Part shown: positions 16,924 through 26,494 of the stretch, one piece after another
How the letters are laid out: the number at the start of each line of letters is the position of its first letter
Position numbering within the stretch: the stretch's first letter is position 1
Assembly (NCBI GenBank): GCA_051747965.1
Contig: JBNJGS010000018.1
Coordinates: 1-42,663, forward strand
Direction of reading: 5' to 3'
Length of the DNA stretch: 42,663 nucleotides
Source: JAQIBY01 sp051747965
GTDB taxonomy: Bacteria; Bacteroidota; Bacteroidia; Bacteroidales; ML635J-15
Program-made: the position numbers and the translations under genes
Notes under the pieces: generated by a model
Told to the model about the DNA's origin: nothing
Databases searched by the model: none
The model's input: the letters and a program-made list of their open reading frames with translations, nothing else

Positions 16924-17241
16924 TTACACAAGCGGATCGAGCTTTGCTGTGAGCGTGGATTTGGGTACTGCACCCACCTGCTTGTCCACAAGCTCCCCGT
17001 TTTTGACAAATAAAACGGTAGGAATGTTACGTACGCCGTATTTGGCAGCAATGTCGGGGTTGCTGTCAACATCAACCTTGCCAATGACGGCTTTGCCATC
17101 ATATTCTTCGGCCATTTCTTTCATGATCGGGGTGAGCATGCGGCAGGGGCCGCACCATTCTGCCCAAAGGTCTATAACTACTGGCTTGTCCGATTTCATT
17201 ACCAGCTCATCAAAATTGCTACTTGTAATTTCCTGTACCAT
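16924..17241 (-). CDS. trxA: thioredoxin
   Basis: A 105-residue cytoplasmic thioredoxin with the redox-active W-C-G-P-C (C30, C33), the buried Asp in V-V-I-D-L-W-A, and the cis-Pro loop R-N-I-P-T-V. Length and motifs are standard. It reduces protein disulfides using thioredoxin reductase, which is not in the window. It lies 37 bases downstream of dnaE. An exact TAnnTTTG element (TAATTTTG, minus strand, 17281-17274) overlaps the dnaE stop codon and could drive separate transcription. Confidence 0.95.
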   Translation of the reverse strand: MVQEITSSNFDELVMKSDKPVVIDLWAEWCGPCRMLTPIMKEMAEEYDGKAVIGKVDVDSNPDIAAKYGVRNIPTVLFVKNGELVDKQVGAVPKSTLTAKLDPLV

Positions 17242-17273
17242 AATTTAATTCTTTGTTGTTGAGATAAAAATAA

Positions 17274-17281
17274 CAAAATTA
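17274..17281 (-). promoter_or_regulatory. putative -7 element for trxA, overlapping the dnaE stop
   Basis: On the minus strand TAATTTTG matches TAnnTTTG exactly; its TAA is also the dnaE stop codon. It ends 32 bases before the trxA ATG. No -33 TTG was found at the usual spacing, so this is tentative. Confidence 0.3.
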
Positions 17282-20200
17282 CTTTAATTTAAAACGATGT
17301 ACTGCGGGATTGTCCTGTAAGAAATTAATCAGGTCCTGATGTAAATCCACCCTGAATTGTCTTGATGACATATCAACACGCTGCTTCATAACATTATCAT
17401 AAAGGGAAATGTTCAAAATCATCTTGCCTTTTTTATGTTCCAGCAGTTTGGAAAACTCCGAGACAAACTCTTCTGTAACATTTTCGGCAAACATCTGAAG
17501 CGTGATTTCCTTAAAAAATCCTTCTTTGAGTGTTGACAACTCATCGATGTTTTTGATTTTCAGCCGGTACTCATCTTTGTTTTTCCAGCCCGGTTCCATT
17601 CTGGCCCTTATCAGCACGGAGTATCCTTCGGTGAAATAGGTTTTGAAAGTCATGTAATCTTTACCAAACAGGGTAATGCGGTATCTGTCGGAATAATCCT
17701 CGAGAAAAATCCCGCCGAAAAGGGTATTGGATTTTGTTCTGCGTTCGAATGCCTCAGAAATATATCCGGCAATATAAAAATCCTGATTCTGGAAATCCTG
17801 TGGCCTTGCTTTAATGTCGCTCAGTTTGATGGTTTTAAGCTGGGACAGTTCCAGGCTGAATTCATCCAGGGGATGGGCCGAAAGATACATGCCGATGTGT
17901 TCTTTTTCCTTTTTCAAAGCTTCCAGTGACGACCAGGTTTCGCATGTTGGTATGGGGGGTGTTTGTACAGTGTTTTCAAGCATGTCACCCCATATACTGG
18001 CACCACCGTTTTGGTCTGCCTGCTTTTGATTCCCGTATCGGACAAGGTCGTCAAGAAAAGTTCCTTCCCGCCCATTGTCAAACAAAAGCTGATGTCGCTT
18101 TATGCCTTCAAAGCAATCAAAACCGCCTCCATATACAAAAGATTCCAGACTTTTTTTATTGACCTGATGCAAATCCACCCTGGCGATAAAATCAAAAATA
18201 TCGGCAAACTTTCCTTCTGATTCTCTGGCACGGATGATTTCTTTTACCGCATTGGAGCCGGCACCTTTGATGGCATTGAGTCCAAAACGAATGTTGTCAT
18301 TTTCATCTACAGTAAAAAGGCTGAAACTGTCATTTATGCTTGGCCCCAGCACCTTGATACCCATACGGCGGCATTCTTCCATCTGGATTGATATCTTGTT
18401 GATATCATTGATGTTGCGGCTCATTACGGCAGCCATGAATTCTGAAGGATAATTGGCTTTCAGATATCCGGTAATATAGGCCAGCTCAGCATAGCATACA
18501 GAGTGTGATTTGTTAAAAGCGTAAGAAGCAAAGCTTTCCCAGTCTTTCCATATTTTTTCTATCAGATCCCCGGGTTTCTTGTTTCCGGCTTTGCACCCCT
18601 CAATGAATTCATCATTGGCAAGGCAGCCTTCCTTGAATTTGACCTTGAGGTCAGCCATTAAGTCGAATTTCTTTTTCCCCATGGCTTTACGCAGGGTGTC
18701 GGATTGTCCGCGTGTGAAACCGGCCAGAGCCCTGGAAAGTAACATCACCTGTTCCTGGAAAACCGTGATGCCGTAGGTTTCCTTCAGGTATCTTTCCATG
18801 ATGGGATGGTCGAATTCAACTTTCTCTTTGCCATGCTTCCGCTTTATGTAGGAAGGAATATACTGCATTGGCCCGGGGCGATACAGTGCATTCATGGCAA
18901 CAAGGTCTTCAAACTGGTTGGGCTTGAGGCTTTTCAGATGACTTTGCATGCCATCAGACTCAAACTGGAATATACCGGTTGTGTGACCTTTACTGAATAA
19001 TTCAAAAGTGCTTGTATCGTTCTTTGGGATGTTATCCATATCAATCTCTACACCTTTGGAGTGATGGATATTTTCCAGGGTAGTTTTGATAATTGACAGG
19101 GTTTTCAAGCCGAGGAAATCCATTTTCAGCATACCGATGGGTTCCACATGATCTCCGTCGAACTGAGTTACAAGCATTTCGGCATCAGGGAGTTTCATCA
19201 TGGGAAGATTGTTCTCCAGCCCGTCTTTTCCAATCAGTACACCACAGGCGTGGGTTCCGGTTTGCCGGATTGTACCTTCAATTTTTTGGGCATAATGAAG
19301 CACTTCCTGCACCAGGGGTTCTCCCTTTTCAGCTTCTTTTTTGAGTTCCGGATTTTCCTTAAATGCTTGTTTGAATGTCATTTTGGGTGCTTCCGGAACC
19401 ATTTTTGCCAGACGGTCGGCTTCATTCAGTGGCAGTCTGAGAATTCTTGCCACATCACGTATTGATGATTTTGTGGCCATTGTTCCAAAAGTACAGATGT
19501 GAGCTACATTATCATCACCGTATTTTTTGCGCACGTAATCCAGAACTTTTTCCCGGCCGTCATCATCAAAGTCAATATCAATATCCGGCATGGAAATCCG
19601 GTCCGGGTTCAGGAAACGTTCAAAAAGCAAATCATATTTGATGGGATCAACATTGGTGATGCCTGAACAGTATGCTACTACAGAACCGGCTGCGGAGCCT
19701 CGTCCCGGGCCTACGATCACGCCCATTTCTCTGGCAGCATTGATAAAATCCTGTACAATCAGAAAGTAGCCCGGGAAACCCATGGTTTTTATGGTGTTCA
19801 ACTCAAAATCAATCCGTTCTCTGATTGAAGTATCATCCTGGATTTTATCACCATAGCGGTTTTCAGCACCTTCATATACCAGCTTTTCCAGGTAGTCCGA
19901 TTCAAATTTGATACGCAAAACCTTATCATATCCCCCCAGACGATCGAAGGTCTCATCGGAAAACTCCTCCCTGAGAGCAGCTTCATTCAATTTTTCTTTG
20001 TAGCCATCCTCAGTGCCAAAACTTTCGGGAATTTCAAATACCGGCATGATGGGTGGAGAATCAAGCTCAAACTCCTCTACCTTGTCAGCGATCTCCATAG
20101 TGTTTTCCAGGGCTTCCGGAATGTCAGAAAAGAGCTCTGCCATTTCATCAGGAGATTTCAGGTACTCTTCCTTGGTGTATTTGAGCCTGTTTTCTTCATC

Positions 20201-20917
20201 TTTGAAATTGTTGGTTACCAGACATATCAGCAGATCATGGGCTTCCCCATCCTCTTTTTTGGCAAAATGTACATCATTGGTGGCGATGATTTTGACATCG
20301 TGTTTGGCGGCAAGCTCTACCAGTTTGGCATTCACTTCAACCTGCCGGTCGTAGGTTTCTGCTTTCATACGCCGGTCATCTGTTTTGTGGCGCATCAGCT
20401 CCAGGTAAAAGTCATCACCAAAAACTTTTTTAAACCAGACTACCCTCTCAGAAGCTTCATCCTGATTTTGTCTGCTGACAAGTTTGGGTATTTCACCTCC
20501 CAGACATGCCGAGGTAGCAATCAGTCCTTCGTGATACTCTTCCAGCAATTCGTGATCAATCCTGGGTTTATAATAAAAGCCTTCCTTGCTTGATATGGTC
20601 ACAAGCTTGAGAAGATTGTAATATCCTGTAAGATTCTTTGCCAGAAGAATCAGATGATATCCGCTGCGATCTTCCTTTCCCTCCTTTTTTAGCCTTCCTC
20701 TGGCTGCTACGTATACTTCACATCCCAATATCGGTTTAATACCCGCAGCCCGGCATTTGTTGTAAAATTCCTTGATTCCAAACATGGTTCCGTGATCGGT
20801 GAGGGCAAGTGCACTCATGCCATATTCTTTCGCCATATCAACCAATTGTGAGGTTTTGGCTAATCCGTCCAGAATAGAATACTCAGAGTGTACATGAAGA
20901 TGTGTAAAATTTGTCAT
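17279..20917 (-). CDS. dnaE: DNA polymerase III subunit alpha
   Basis: A 1212-residue replicative polymerase. The open frame reaches a TTG at 20926, but the ATG at 20917 gives the family N-terminus M-T-N-F-T-H-L-H-V-H-S. The N-terminal PHP domain (1 to about 280) keeps its metal-type residues: H-L-H-V-H-S-E-Y-S, L-T-D-H-G-T-M, G-C-E-V-Y and T-N-D-V-H. The catalytic palm carries P-D-I-D-I-D-F (P444 to F450). Next come the fingers, tandem helix-hairpin-helix and, near 970-1080, an OB-fold domain (F-Y-I-A-G-Y-I-S). Length is normal for DnaE1. It leads a likely dnaE-trxA-rsgA transcript and is divergent from the M16 peptidase gene. Confidence 0.97.
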   Translation of the reverse strand: MTNFTHLHVHSEYSILDGLAKTSQLVDMAKEYGMSALALTDHGTMFGIKEFYNKCRAAGIKPILGCEVYVAARGRLKKEGKEDRSGYHLILLAKNLTGYYNLLKLVTISSKEGFYYKPRIDHELLEEYHEGLIATSACLGGEIPKLVSRQNQDEASERVVWFKKVFGDDFYLELMRHKTDDRRMKAETYDRQVEVNAKLVELAAKHDVKIIATNDVHFAKKEDGEAHDLLICLVTNNFKDEENRLKYTKEEYLKSPDEMAELFSDIPEALENTMEIADKVEEFELDSPPIMPVFEIPESFGTEDGYKEKLNEAALREEFSDETFDRLGGYDKVLRIKFESDYLEKLVYEGAENRYGDKIQDDTSIRERIDFELNTIKTMGFPGYFLIVQDFINAAREMGVIVGPGRGSAAGSVVAYCSGITNVDPIKYDLLFERFLNPDRISMPDIDIDFDDDGREKVLDYVRKKYGDDNVAHICTFGTMATKSSIRDVARILRLPLNEADRLAKMVPEAPKMTFKQAFKENPELKKEAEKGEPLVQEVLHYAQKIEGTIRQTGTHACGVLIGKDGLENNLPMMKLPDAEMLVTQFDGDHVEPIGMLKMDFLGLKTLSIIKTTLENIHHSKGVEIDMDNIPKNDTSTFELFSKGHTTGIFQFESDGMQSHLKSLKPNQFEDLVAMNALYRPGPMQYIPSYIKRKHGKEKVEFDHPIMERYLKETYGITVFQEQVMLLSRALAGFTRGQSDTLRKAMGKKKFDLMADLKVKFKEGCLANDEFIEGCKAGNKKPGDLIEKIWKDWESFASYAFNKSHSVCYAELAYITGYLKANYPSEFMAAVMSRNINDINKISIQMEECRRMGIKVLGPSINDSFSLFTVDENDNIRFGLNAIKGAGSNAVKEIIRARESEGKFADIFDFIARVDLHQVNKKSLESFVYGGGFDCFEGIKRHQLLFDNGREGTFLDDLVRYGNQKQADQNGGASIWGDMLENTVQTPPIPTCETWSSLEALKKEKEHIGMYLSAHPLDEFSLELSQLKTIKLSDIKARPQDFQNQDFYIAGYISEAFERRTKSNTLFGGIFLEDYSDRYRITLFGKDYMTFKTYFTEGYSVLIRARMEPGWKNKDEYRLKIKNIDELSTLKEGFFKEITLQMFAENVTEEFVSEFSKLLEHKKGKMILNISLYDNVMKQRVDMSSRQFRVDLHQDLINFLQDNPAVHRFKLK

Positions 20918-21017
20918 AGCAATCAAAATTTCAGCGGGAGGATAAAAATACGGAATATGTTGGTTTTTTTTGTTATTTCTTTTCGTAATTTGTCAAAAAT
21001 ATTTCAACAGTTTTCTT

Positions 21018-23903
21018 ATGGTTTGCAAAAGAATGGTTTACCGGTTTTTTACTTTATGTATGGCTGTTTTTCTCACTGCTGCTTTTTCTGTCAATGCACA
21101 AAACAAGAGTGAAGTATACAGGCTTGACAATGGCCTCACTGTTTATCTGAATGAAGTACCTGAGGCTCCCTACATTACTGGCAGTCTTGCCATCAGATGC
21201 GGTTCAAAATATGATCCGGCAGATGCTACCGGAATTGCGCATTATCTTGAGCACATGCTTTTTAAGGGAACAAGACAATTGGGCACCATCAATTATCAGG
21301 AAGAGTCCATTTACCTGGACAGCATAGAACAGCAGTATGAAAAGCTGCAGCAATACAGTGATGTCCGTCACCGGGACAGCATTCGCAAAATCATTAACAG
21401 GCTCTCCGGGGAAGCAGGCAGATATGCCATTCCCAATGAAATGGATAAGATTCTGGATCACATGGGGGCCCGTGGTATCAATGCTTTTACCGGAATGGAG
21501 CAAAATGCCTATTACAATCATTTTCCGGAAAATCAGATGGAGAAATGGTTGCGCCTGTATGCACACCGGTTTAAACATCCTGTGTTTCGCTTGTTTCAGT
21601 CAGAGCTGGAAACGGTTTTTGAAGAAAAAAACATGTATAATGATCAGTTTGAGACTGTGTTGATTGAAAAGTTTTTTGAAGCATTTTATCAAAAACACCC
21701 ATACGGACAACAAACCGTACTTGGAAAGGCCGAACATATTAAGAATCCATCCCTGAAAGAAATGAAGAATTTTTACGAGCGGTATTATGTGGCAAATAAT
21801 ATGGCCTTGTTTCTCAGTGGTCCTTTTGATTCGGAGGAAGTCAAACCGATGATAGAAAGATGGTTTTCCGATTTGCCAGAAAGAGATTTGCCTGAATTTG
21901 AAGTGCCCCGGGAGGAATCAATTGACGGCAGGCAGGTGGTTACAGAGCGCATCACACCGGTCAGGGCAGGGCTGATTGGTTTCAGAACCGTGCCGGTCAC
22001 CCATCCGGATAAACCAGCCCTGGATGTTTTGCATGCTATGCTGACCAATCGCAATGGTACCGGAAAACTGGATCAGCTCGGCAAAAACAATGATTTGCTT
22101 TTTGCCTCTGTTTTTAGCGATATGCGGATTGATTATGGCAGCAGTGTTTTTCTTTTCGTGCCCAAACTTTTGTTTCAGACTTTTCGTAAGGCGGAAAATC
22201 TGGTGATGGACGAAGTTGAAAAGATTAAACTGGGGGATTTTGAAACCGAAACCCTGGCTGCCGTCAAGCGTGATCTTCAAAAAAACAGTGAGCTGCAGCT
22301 GGAAGGACAAGAGGGCAGAATGCAAAAACTTATGGAGGCATTTTTCTTTGATAAAACCTGGGAAGGCATGCTTGCTTATCCCCAAAAAATTGCCGCAACA
22401 GATAAAGATGATATTATTGAAGTAGCCAATAAATATTATGCTGATGATTTTTTGGTTTTCAGGTCGAGAATGGGATTTCCTGATAAGGAGAAACTGGAAA
22501 AACCCGGTTATGACCCTGTAAATCCGGCAGAACCTGAGGCCAGTTCGGTATTTGCAAAAAAATTGGATGAGATGGAAACAGCAGTGGTAGAGCCGGATTT
22601 TATTGATTTTACCGAAGACCTGAAAATAGTTAAAACAGAAGATTACAGGCTTTTTCATGTGGAAAATCCATTCAATGAAATGTTCAATATCAGTCTGCGT
22701 TTTCAGACAGGAACCCTTGAGCAACCTGCCCTGACTCAACTGGCGACATATCTTCAGGAATGCGGAAGCCGGGATTTGCAGGGAAATTCTTTTGCAGCGG
22801 CCATGCAGAAGCTGGGCAGCAGTATGCAAATCAGTGCTGACAGGCAATATTTTACCATAAGCATGGATGGACATGATTCCCATCTTGACAGCAGTTTGGT
22901 GTTACTGAATTCCCTGCTTCATCATCCGGCTGAGGATAAAGATGCCATGAAAAGCCTTGTCAGGATGCGCCGGCTGGAAAGCAGGTATGAACAAAGAAAA
23001 CCCGCCATCAAGGCAAATGCTTTGATAGAAAAAATTATGTTTGGTGAAAAATCCGGTTACCTGAACAGACTGGATACCAAGGCTGTCAGAAAAGCTGATG
23101 CTGAGGATATGACCGGCATGTGTCCCGGTTTACTTGATGCTCCGCTTAACATTCATTACTCCGGCAAATTACTCCCTGAAGAAATCGAGAAAATCCTGAA
23201 TGAAAATCTGAATCCTGATAGAAATACTGATCCGGAAAAACCTCCTGTGTATCGCCGGCCGGAAATGTATGATGCTGATACAATTTTTGTTGTAAACGAC
23301 AAAAAAGCCCTGCAAAGCAACATATATTTTTATGTGCCGGGGGTTGTTGATACCGAAAGGGATATAGTGATGGCCAAAGCATTTAATCAGTATTTTGGTA
23401 TCGGTATGTCATCCATTGTTTTTCAGGAAATCAGAGAACTCAGAAGCATGGCTTACAGTGCATATGCTTTTTATCAGCCAAACAATAATAAAAATTATCC
23501 CGGCTATTTTAAGGCATTTATCGGCACCCAGGCGGATAAAACCGTGGATGCGATTCACGTGTTTGATTCTTTGCTGACAAATTTGCCGCATAAACCCGGC
23601 AGGATGGATGGTTTGCAAACATCTTTAAAACAGTCGGTTAATATGGAAAATCCCGGATTTAGAAAAATTTCCTATCTTGCAGAAAATTGGATTAACCGAT
23701 CTTATCAACATGATCCGCGGGAGTACCGCTATGATTTGTATGATGATGTTTCCATGAAAAGCCTCAATGATTTCCATGCAACGCATTTGCGCGGAAGACC
23801 AGTGATAATTGCTGTTGTAGGAAATCTGAATCAGATAGATATGGAAGGCCTGAAAACATTTGGGCATGTTGTTGAGTTAGATGCGCATGATGTTATGAAC
23901 TGA
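21018..23903 (+). CDS. secreted M16-family zinc metallopeptidase (two-lobed)
   Basis: About 961 residues. The frame is open from a TTG at 20970, but the ATG at 21018 (or 21033) gives a proper signal peptide: basic start, hydrophobic core, cleavage after N-A near Q-N-K-S. The inverted zinc motif H-Y-L-E-H (H75, E78, H79) is followed about 100 residues later by E-x-E-T-V-F-E-E-K, which supplies the third ligand. The second half (about 560-960) repeats the M16 fold without a zinc motif, as in pitrilysin-type enzymes, and ends with a conserved R-E-L-R-S-M-A-Y-S-A-Y region. It is probably periplasmic, degrading peptides or protein fragments; no T9SS tail is present. The next gene starts five bases after its stop. 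Confidence 0.93.
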   Translation: MVCKRMVYRFFTLCMAVFLTAAFSVNAQNKSEVYRLDNGLTVYLNEVPEAPYITGSLAIRCGSKYDPADATGIAHYLEHMLFKGTRQLGTINYQEESIYLDSIEQQYEKLQQYSDVRHRDSIRKIINRLSGEAGRYAIPNEMDKILDHMGARGINAFTGMEQNAYYNHFPENQMEKWLRLYAHRFKHPVFRLFQSELETVFEEKNMYNDQFETVLIEKFFEAFYQKHPYGQQTVLGKAEHIKNPSLKEMKNFYERYYVANNMALFLSGPFDSEEVKPMIERWFSDLPERDLPEFEVPREESIDGRQVVTERITPVRAGLIGFRTVPVTHPDKPALDVLHAMLTNRNGTGKLDQLGKNNDLLFASVFSDMRIDYGSSVFLFVPKLLFQTFRKAENLVMDEVEKIKLGDFETETLAAVKRDLQKNSELQLEGQEGRMQKLMEAFFFDKTWEGMLAYPQKIAATDKDDIIEVANKYYADDFLVFRSRMGFPDKEKLEKPGYDPVNPAEPEASSVFAKKLDEMETAVVEPDFIDFTEDLKIVKTEDYRLFHVENPFNEMFNISLRFQTGTLEQPALTQLATYLQECGSRDLQGNSFAAAMQKLGSSMQISADRQYFTISMDGHDSHLDSSLVLLNSLLHHPAEDKDAMKSLVRMRRLESRYEQRKPAIKANALIEKIMFGEKSGYLNRLDTKAVRKADAEDMTGMCPGLLDAPLNIHYSGKLLPEEIEKILNENLNPDRNTDPEKPPVYRRPEMYDADTIFVVNDKKALQSNIYFYVPGVVDTERDIVMAKAFNQYFGIGMSSIVFQEIRELRSMAYSAYAFYQPNNNKNYPGYFKAFIGTQADKTVDAIHVFDSLLTNLPHKPGRMDGLQTSLKQSVNMENPGFRKISYLAENWINRSYQHDPREYRYDLYDDVSMKSLNDFHATHLRGRPVIIAVVGNLNQIDMEGLKTFGHVVELDAHDVMN

Positions 23904-23908
23904 TATTT

Positions 23909-25159
23909 ATGAAGAAAAGATATTTTACACTCCTGCTTGTGGTCTTCCTGTCTGTTGCGCTGAAGGCCCAGGATACGATTACAATGATGCATTACAATTT
24001 GTTGTATTACGGAAATTATACGGACTGGTGTACACCGTCCAACAATGATATGACTGATAAAGCCGATTATATTGCCACCATTGTTGAGCATGTTAAACCG
24101 GATATTTTCACTGTCAATGAAATGGACGGGAGTACTTATGCGGCAGGTCACCTGCTTGGCAATGCTCTCAATATCGATGGTACCACCTATTACGGTATGT
24201 CTTATCCGGGATCGGATTATCTGATAAACATGCTGTATTATGATAGCCGGAAACTTGACCTGGTGAATCATTATGCCATCAATACCGACATAAGGAAAAT
24301 TGATATTTATGTTTTACAAAGCCTGCAAACTGCTGATCCGGTTGAGTTTCATGTGGCGGTGGCTCACCTGAAAGCCGGTAACGGAGACGAGGACGCCGTG
24401 ACGAGAGCGCATATGACAGAGGACTTTATGAATTATCTTTCCGGATTCAGCAATCAGGCTAACTGGATTTTTGCAGGTGATCTGAATGTATATGATGCCA
24501 ATGAGGCAGCTTATCAGAACCTGGTGAATCCCGATGTGGGTGATGTTGTTTTTAATGATCCTGTTAATCAATCCGGTAGCTGGCATATCAATTACTCGTT
24601 CAGAAATTATCATACACAATCGACCCATACAGATTACGATGATTGTCCGTCAGGCGGAGGTCTGGATGATCGCTTTGATTTTGTTTTGGTATCTGATGAT
24701 GTTCTCAGTGGTGTCAATGATTTTATCTATGTAGAGGATAGCTATGAGACACTTGGTCAGGACGGGAATCATTACAACACCTCATTGATTGACGGGTACA
24801 ATTCTGCAGCACCGGCCGGGGTAATTGATGCCTTGTACAACAACAGTGATCATTTGCCGGTAATCGCAAAATTTGCCATCGGGGAAGCCAGTTATGTTGC
24901 TGATATAACGGCAACGGAGAATATGAAAATTACGGGTTTGCTTGCCAGTCCCGGTGGATTTGAATTCACAATGGAACAACAGATTCTGGCAGATGGCCGG
25001 GTAGAAGTCTTTGATCTGACCGGTCAGTTGCTGCAAAGCAAAAGATTTGCCGGAGCAAAACAACAAGAGATTACCATGCAGTGTGATTACAGCGGTATGT
25101 TGATTCTGAGGGTAAGCACAGATCGGGGTGACCAAAAAGCAGTCAGACTTGTACGTTGA
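23909..25159 (+). CDS. secreted endonuclease/exonuclease/phosphatase-fold protein
   Basis: A 416-residue protein with a signal peptide (M-K-K-R, hydrophobic core, cleavage near K-A-Q). The EEP fold is recognised by M-H-Y-N-L-L (Asn of motif I), F-T-V-N-E-M-D (catalytic Glu), A-G-D-L-N-V-Y-D (Asp and Asn) and the final S-D-H-L-P (Asp-His). These residues make a metal-dependent phosphodiesterase or nuclease active site plausible. The last roughly 75 residues look like a T9SS sorting domain (V-E-V-F-D-L-T-G-Q-L-L, ending A-V-R-L-V-R) but the usual Y-P-N-P opening is missing. It may act on extracellular DNA or phosphoesters. It is five bases downstream of the M16 peptidase. Its TGA directly abuts the stop codon of the convergent transketolase gene. 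Confidence 0.87.
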   Translation: MKKRYFTLLLVVFLSVALKAQDTITMMHYNLLYYGNYTDWCTPSNNDMTDKADYIATIVEHVKPDIFTVNEMDGSTYAAGHLLGNALNIDGTTYYGMSYPGSDYLINMLYYDSRKLDLVNHYAINTDIRKIDIYVLQSLQTADPVEFHVAVAHLKAGNGDEDAVTRAHMTEDFMNYLSGFSNQANWIFAGDLNVYDANEAAYQNLVNPDVGDVVFNDPVNQSGSWHINYSFRNYHTQSTHTDYDDCPSGGGLDDRFDFVLVSDDVLSGVNDFIYVEDSYETLGQDGNHYNTSLIDGYNSAAPAGVIDALYNNSDHLPVIAKFAIGEASYVADITATENMKITGLLASPGGFEFTMEQQILADGRVEVFDLTGQLLQSKRFAGAKQQEITMQCDYSGMLILRVSTDRGDQKAVRLVR

Positions 25160-25981
25160 TCAGGAGGCAGACAACTCTTCAAGAAAAGCATTCAACTGGG
25201 TTTCATCCCGGGGTGGTTTGCCATGCCAGCTATGGTCGTTTTCTATGCTTTTAACACCGGCTCCCATTTTTGTTTCCGCCAATATAACAGTGGGTTTGCC
25301 TGTATTTTCATCTGCCTTTTTCAGAGCCAGCATCACAGACTCAACATCATTGCCCCGGCAGTTAATTACATGCCAGCCAAAGCTTTTCCATTTGTCGCGG
25401 AGGGGTTCCAGTCTCATCACTTTCTCGGTATTGCCGTCAATTTGCAATTTATTTCTGTCAACAATGGAAATGAGCTGATCCAGCTCATAATGGCCGGCAC
25501 TCATGGCTGCTTCCCATATACTCCCTTCCTGCAGTTCGCCGTCACCGTGAATGCTGATTACCCTGCGGCGGAGTTTGTCTGTTTTGTCGGCCAAAGCCAT
25601 GCCTGTAGCAATGGATAACCCCTGTCCCAGCGATCCGGAAGTAGTTTCCAGTCCGGGAACATTATGAGCCGTGGCCGGGTGGCCCTGCAATCGTGATCCC
25701 AGTTTACGCAGACTGAGCAGTTCTTCACGGCTGAAATAGCCCGCATTGGCCAGGCTGGCATACAGGACAGGTGCTGCATGACCGATTGACAATACCAGAC
25801 GGTCACGTCCGGGCCAGTCAGCTTGTTCCGGTTTATGCTTCATGAAATGAAAATATAACACGGCAAAAATATCACTGAGACCGAGAGATGCTCCCAGATG
25901 TCCTGAGCCGGCCTCGTGCAGGGAAATTAATACATCTTTTCGGATCTGAAAGGCAATATCTTTAATTTTCTGTACCTGCAT
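25160..25981 (-). CDS. transketolase, N-terminal (TPP-binding) subunit
   Basis: A 273-residue protein matching only the N-terminal half of transketolase. It has G-S-G-H-L-G-A-S-L-G near residue 25, R-L-Q-G-H-P, the T-S-G-S-L-G-Q-G block, and the thiamine diphosphate motif G-D-G-E-L-Q-E-G-S-I-W-E-A with the distal Asn in D-R-N-K-L-Q. In split transketolases a second subunit carries the pyrimidine-binding and C-terminal domains and is usually the next gene. Here no such gene is adjacent: downstream is the convergent EEP gene and upstream a SPOR protein. It must therefore pair with a product encoded elsewhere. It overlaps the end of the SPOR gene by 20 bases, so it is probably the last cistron of the mpl operon. 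Confidence 0.93.
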   Translation of the reverse strand: MQVQKIKDIAFQIRKDVLISLHEAGSGHLGASLGLSDIFAVLYFHFMKHKPEQADWPGRDRLVLSIGHAAPVLYASLANAGYFSREELLSLRKLGSRLQGHPATAHNVPGLETTSGSLGQGLSIATGMALADKTDKLRRRVISIHGDGELQEGSIWEAAMSAGHYELDQLISIVDRNKLQIDGNTEKVMRLEPLRDKWKSFGWHVINCRGNDVESVMLALKKADENTGKPTVILAETKMGAGVKSIENDHSWHGKPPRDETQLNAFLEELSAS

Positions 25982-26465
25982 CTGATGAAGTTTTCAATTC
26001 CGGAAATTCTATGATTGATCTGGTAATAAAAGCTTTTGGAAACTCTTCTTTCAATTCAATCAGGTTTTGCTTTGCTTCAAATCTGTTCCTGAAGTTGCCA
26101 ACATGAACTTCCCAGTTCGGGTTGTTGTATACCAGGTAAGCTTCAGTATCCTGAAACTCTTCCTCAAAATCTACCCGAAAATTATTGGCTTTCTTTCTGG
26201 CACCACTTCCAACTTGTGAAAATAAACGTATCCTGTACCCTTTGAAGCCTTTTTGCTTTTCAAGTATGGCCAGACGTATTCCCACAAGGGTTTCAATTTC
26301 TTCTGCCTGATGGATGATCAGATTTCCGCCGAAAGCATCACTTTCAAAATAGCTTACCTCCTCAGCTTCAATGCCCGTCTCAGAATCAGATTCTTCAGTG
26401 GGGGCCTGCTGTGCAGCCAATGGTGTGGCAAATAAAATCAGTAATATGATTATGCTGTTTCTCAT
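25962..26465 (-). CDS. secreted SPOR-domain protein
   Basis: A 167-residue protein with a signal peptide (M-R-N-S then I-I-I-L-L-I-L-F, cleavage near L-A-A). An acidic linker follows to about residue 45. The C-terminal half (about 75-155) fits a SPOR fold: G-Y-R-I-R-L-F-S-Q-V-G, then F-x-D-T-E-A-Y-L-V-Y, then W-E-V-H-V-G-N-F-R-N-R-F-E-A. SPOR domains bind peptidoglycan strands lacking stem peptides. It is probably periplasmic and involved in cell-wall remodelling. It lies 29 bases after the LEA-like lipoprotein and overlaps the transketolase gene by 20 bases. Its place downstream of mpl supports a wall role. Confidence 0.82.
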   Translation of the reverse strand: MRNSIIILLILFATPLAAQQAPTEESDSETGIEAEEVSYFESDAFGGNLIIHQAEEIETLVGIRLAILEKQKGFKGYRIRLFSQVGSGARKKANNFRVDFEEEFQDTEAYLVYNNPNWEVHVGNFRNRFEAKQNLIELKEEFPKAFITRSIIEFPELKTSSDAGTEN

Positions 26466-26494
26466 GATGTTTTTCTATCAATTCTTATGCTAAA

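Noticed and set aside
21918..22883. Minus-strand frame of 321 codons
   Set aside because: Antisense shadow of the M16 peptidase; Cys/His/Phe-rich product with no motif.
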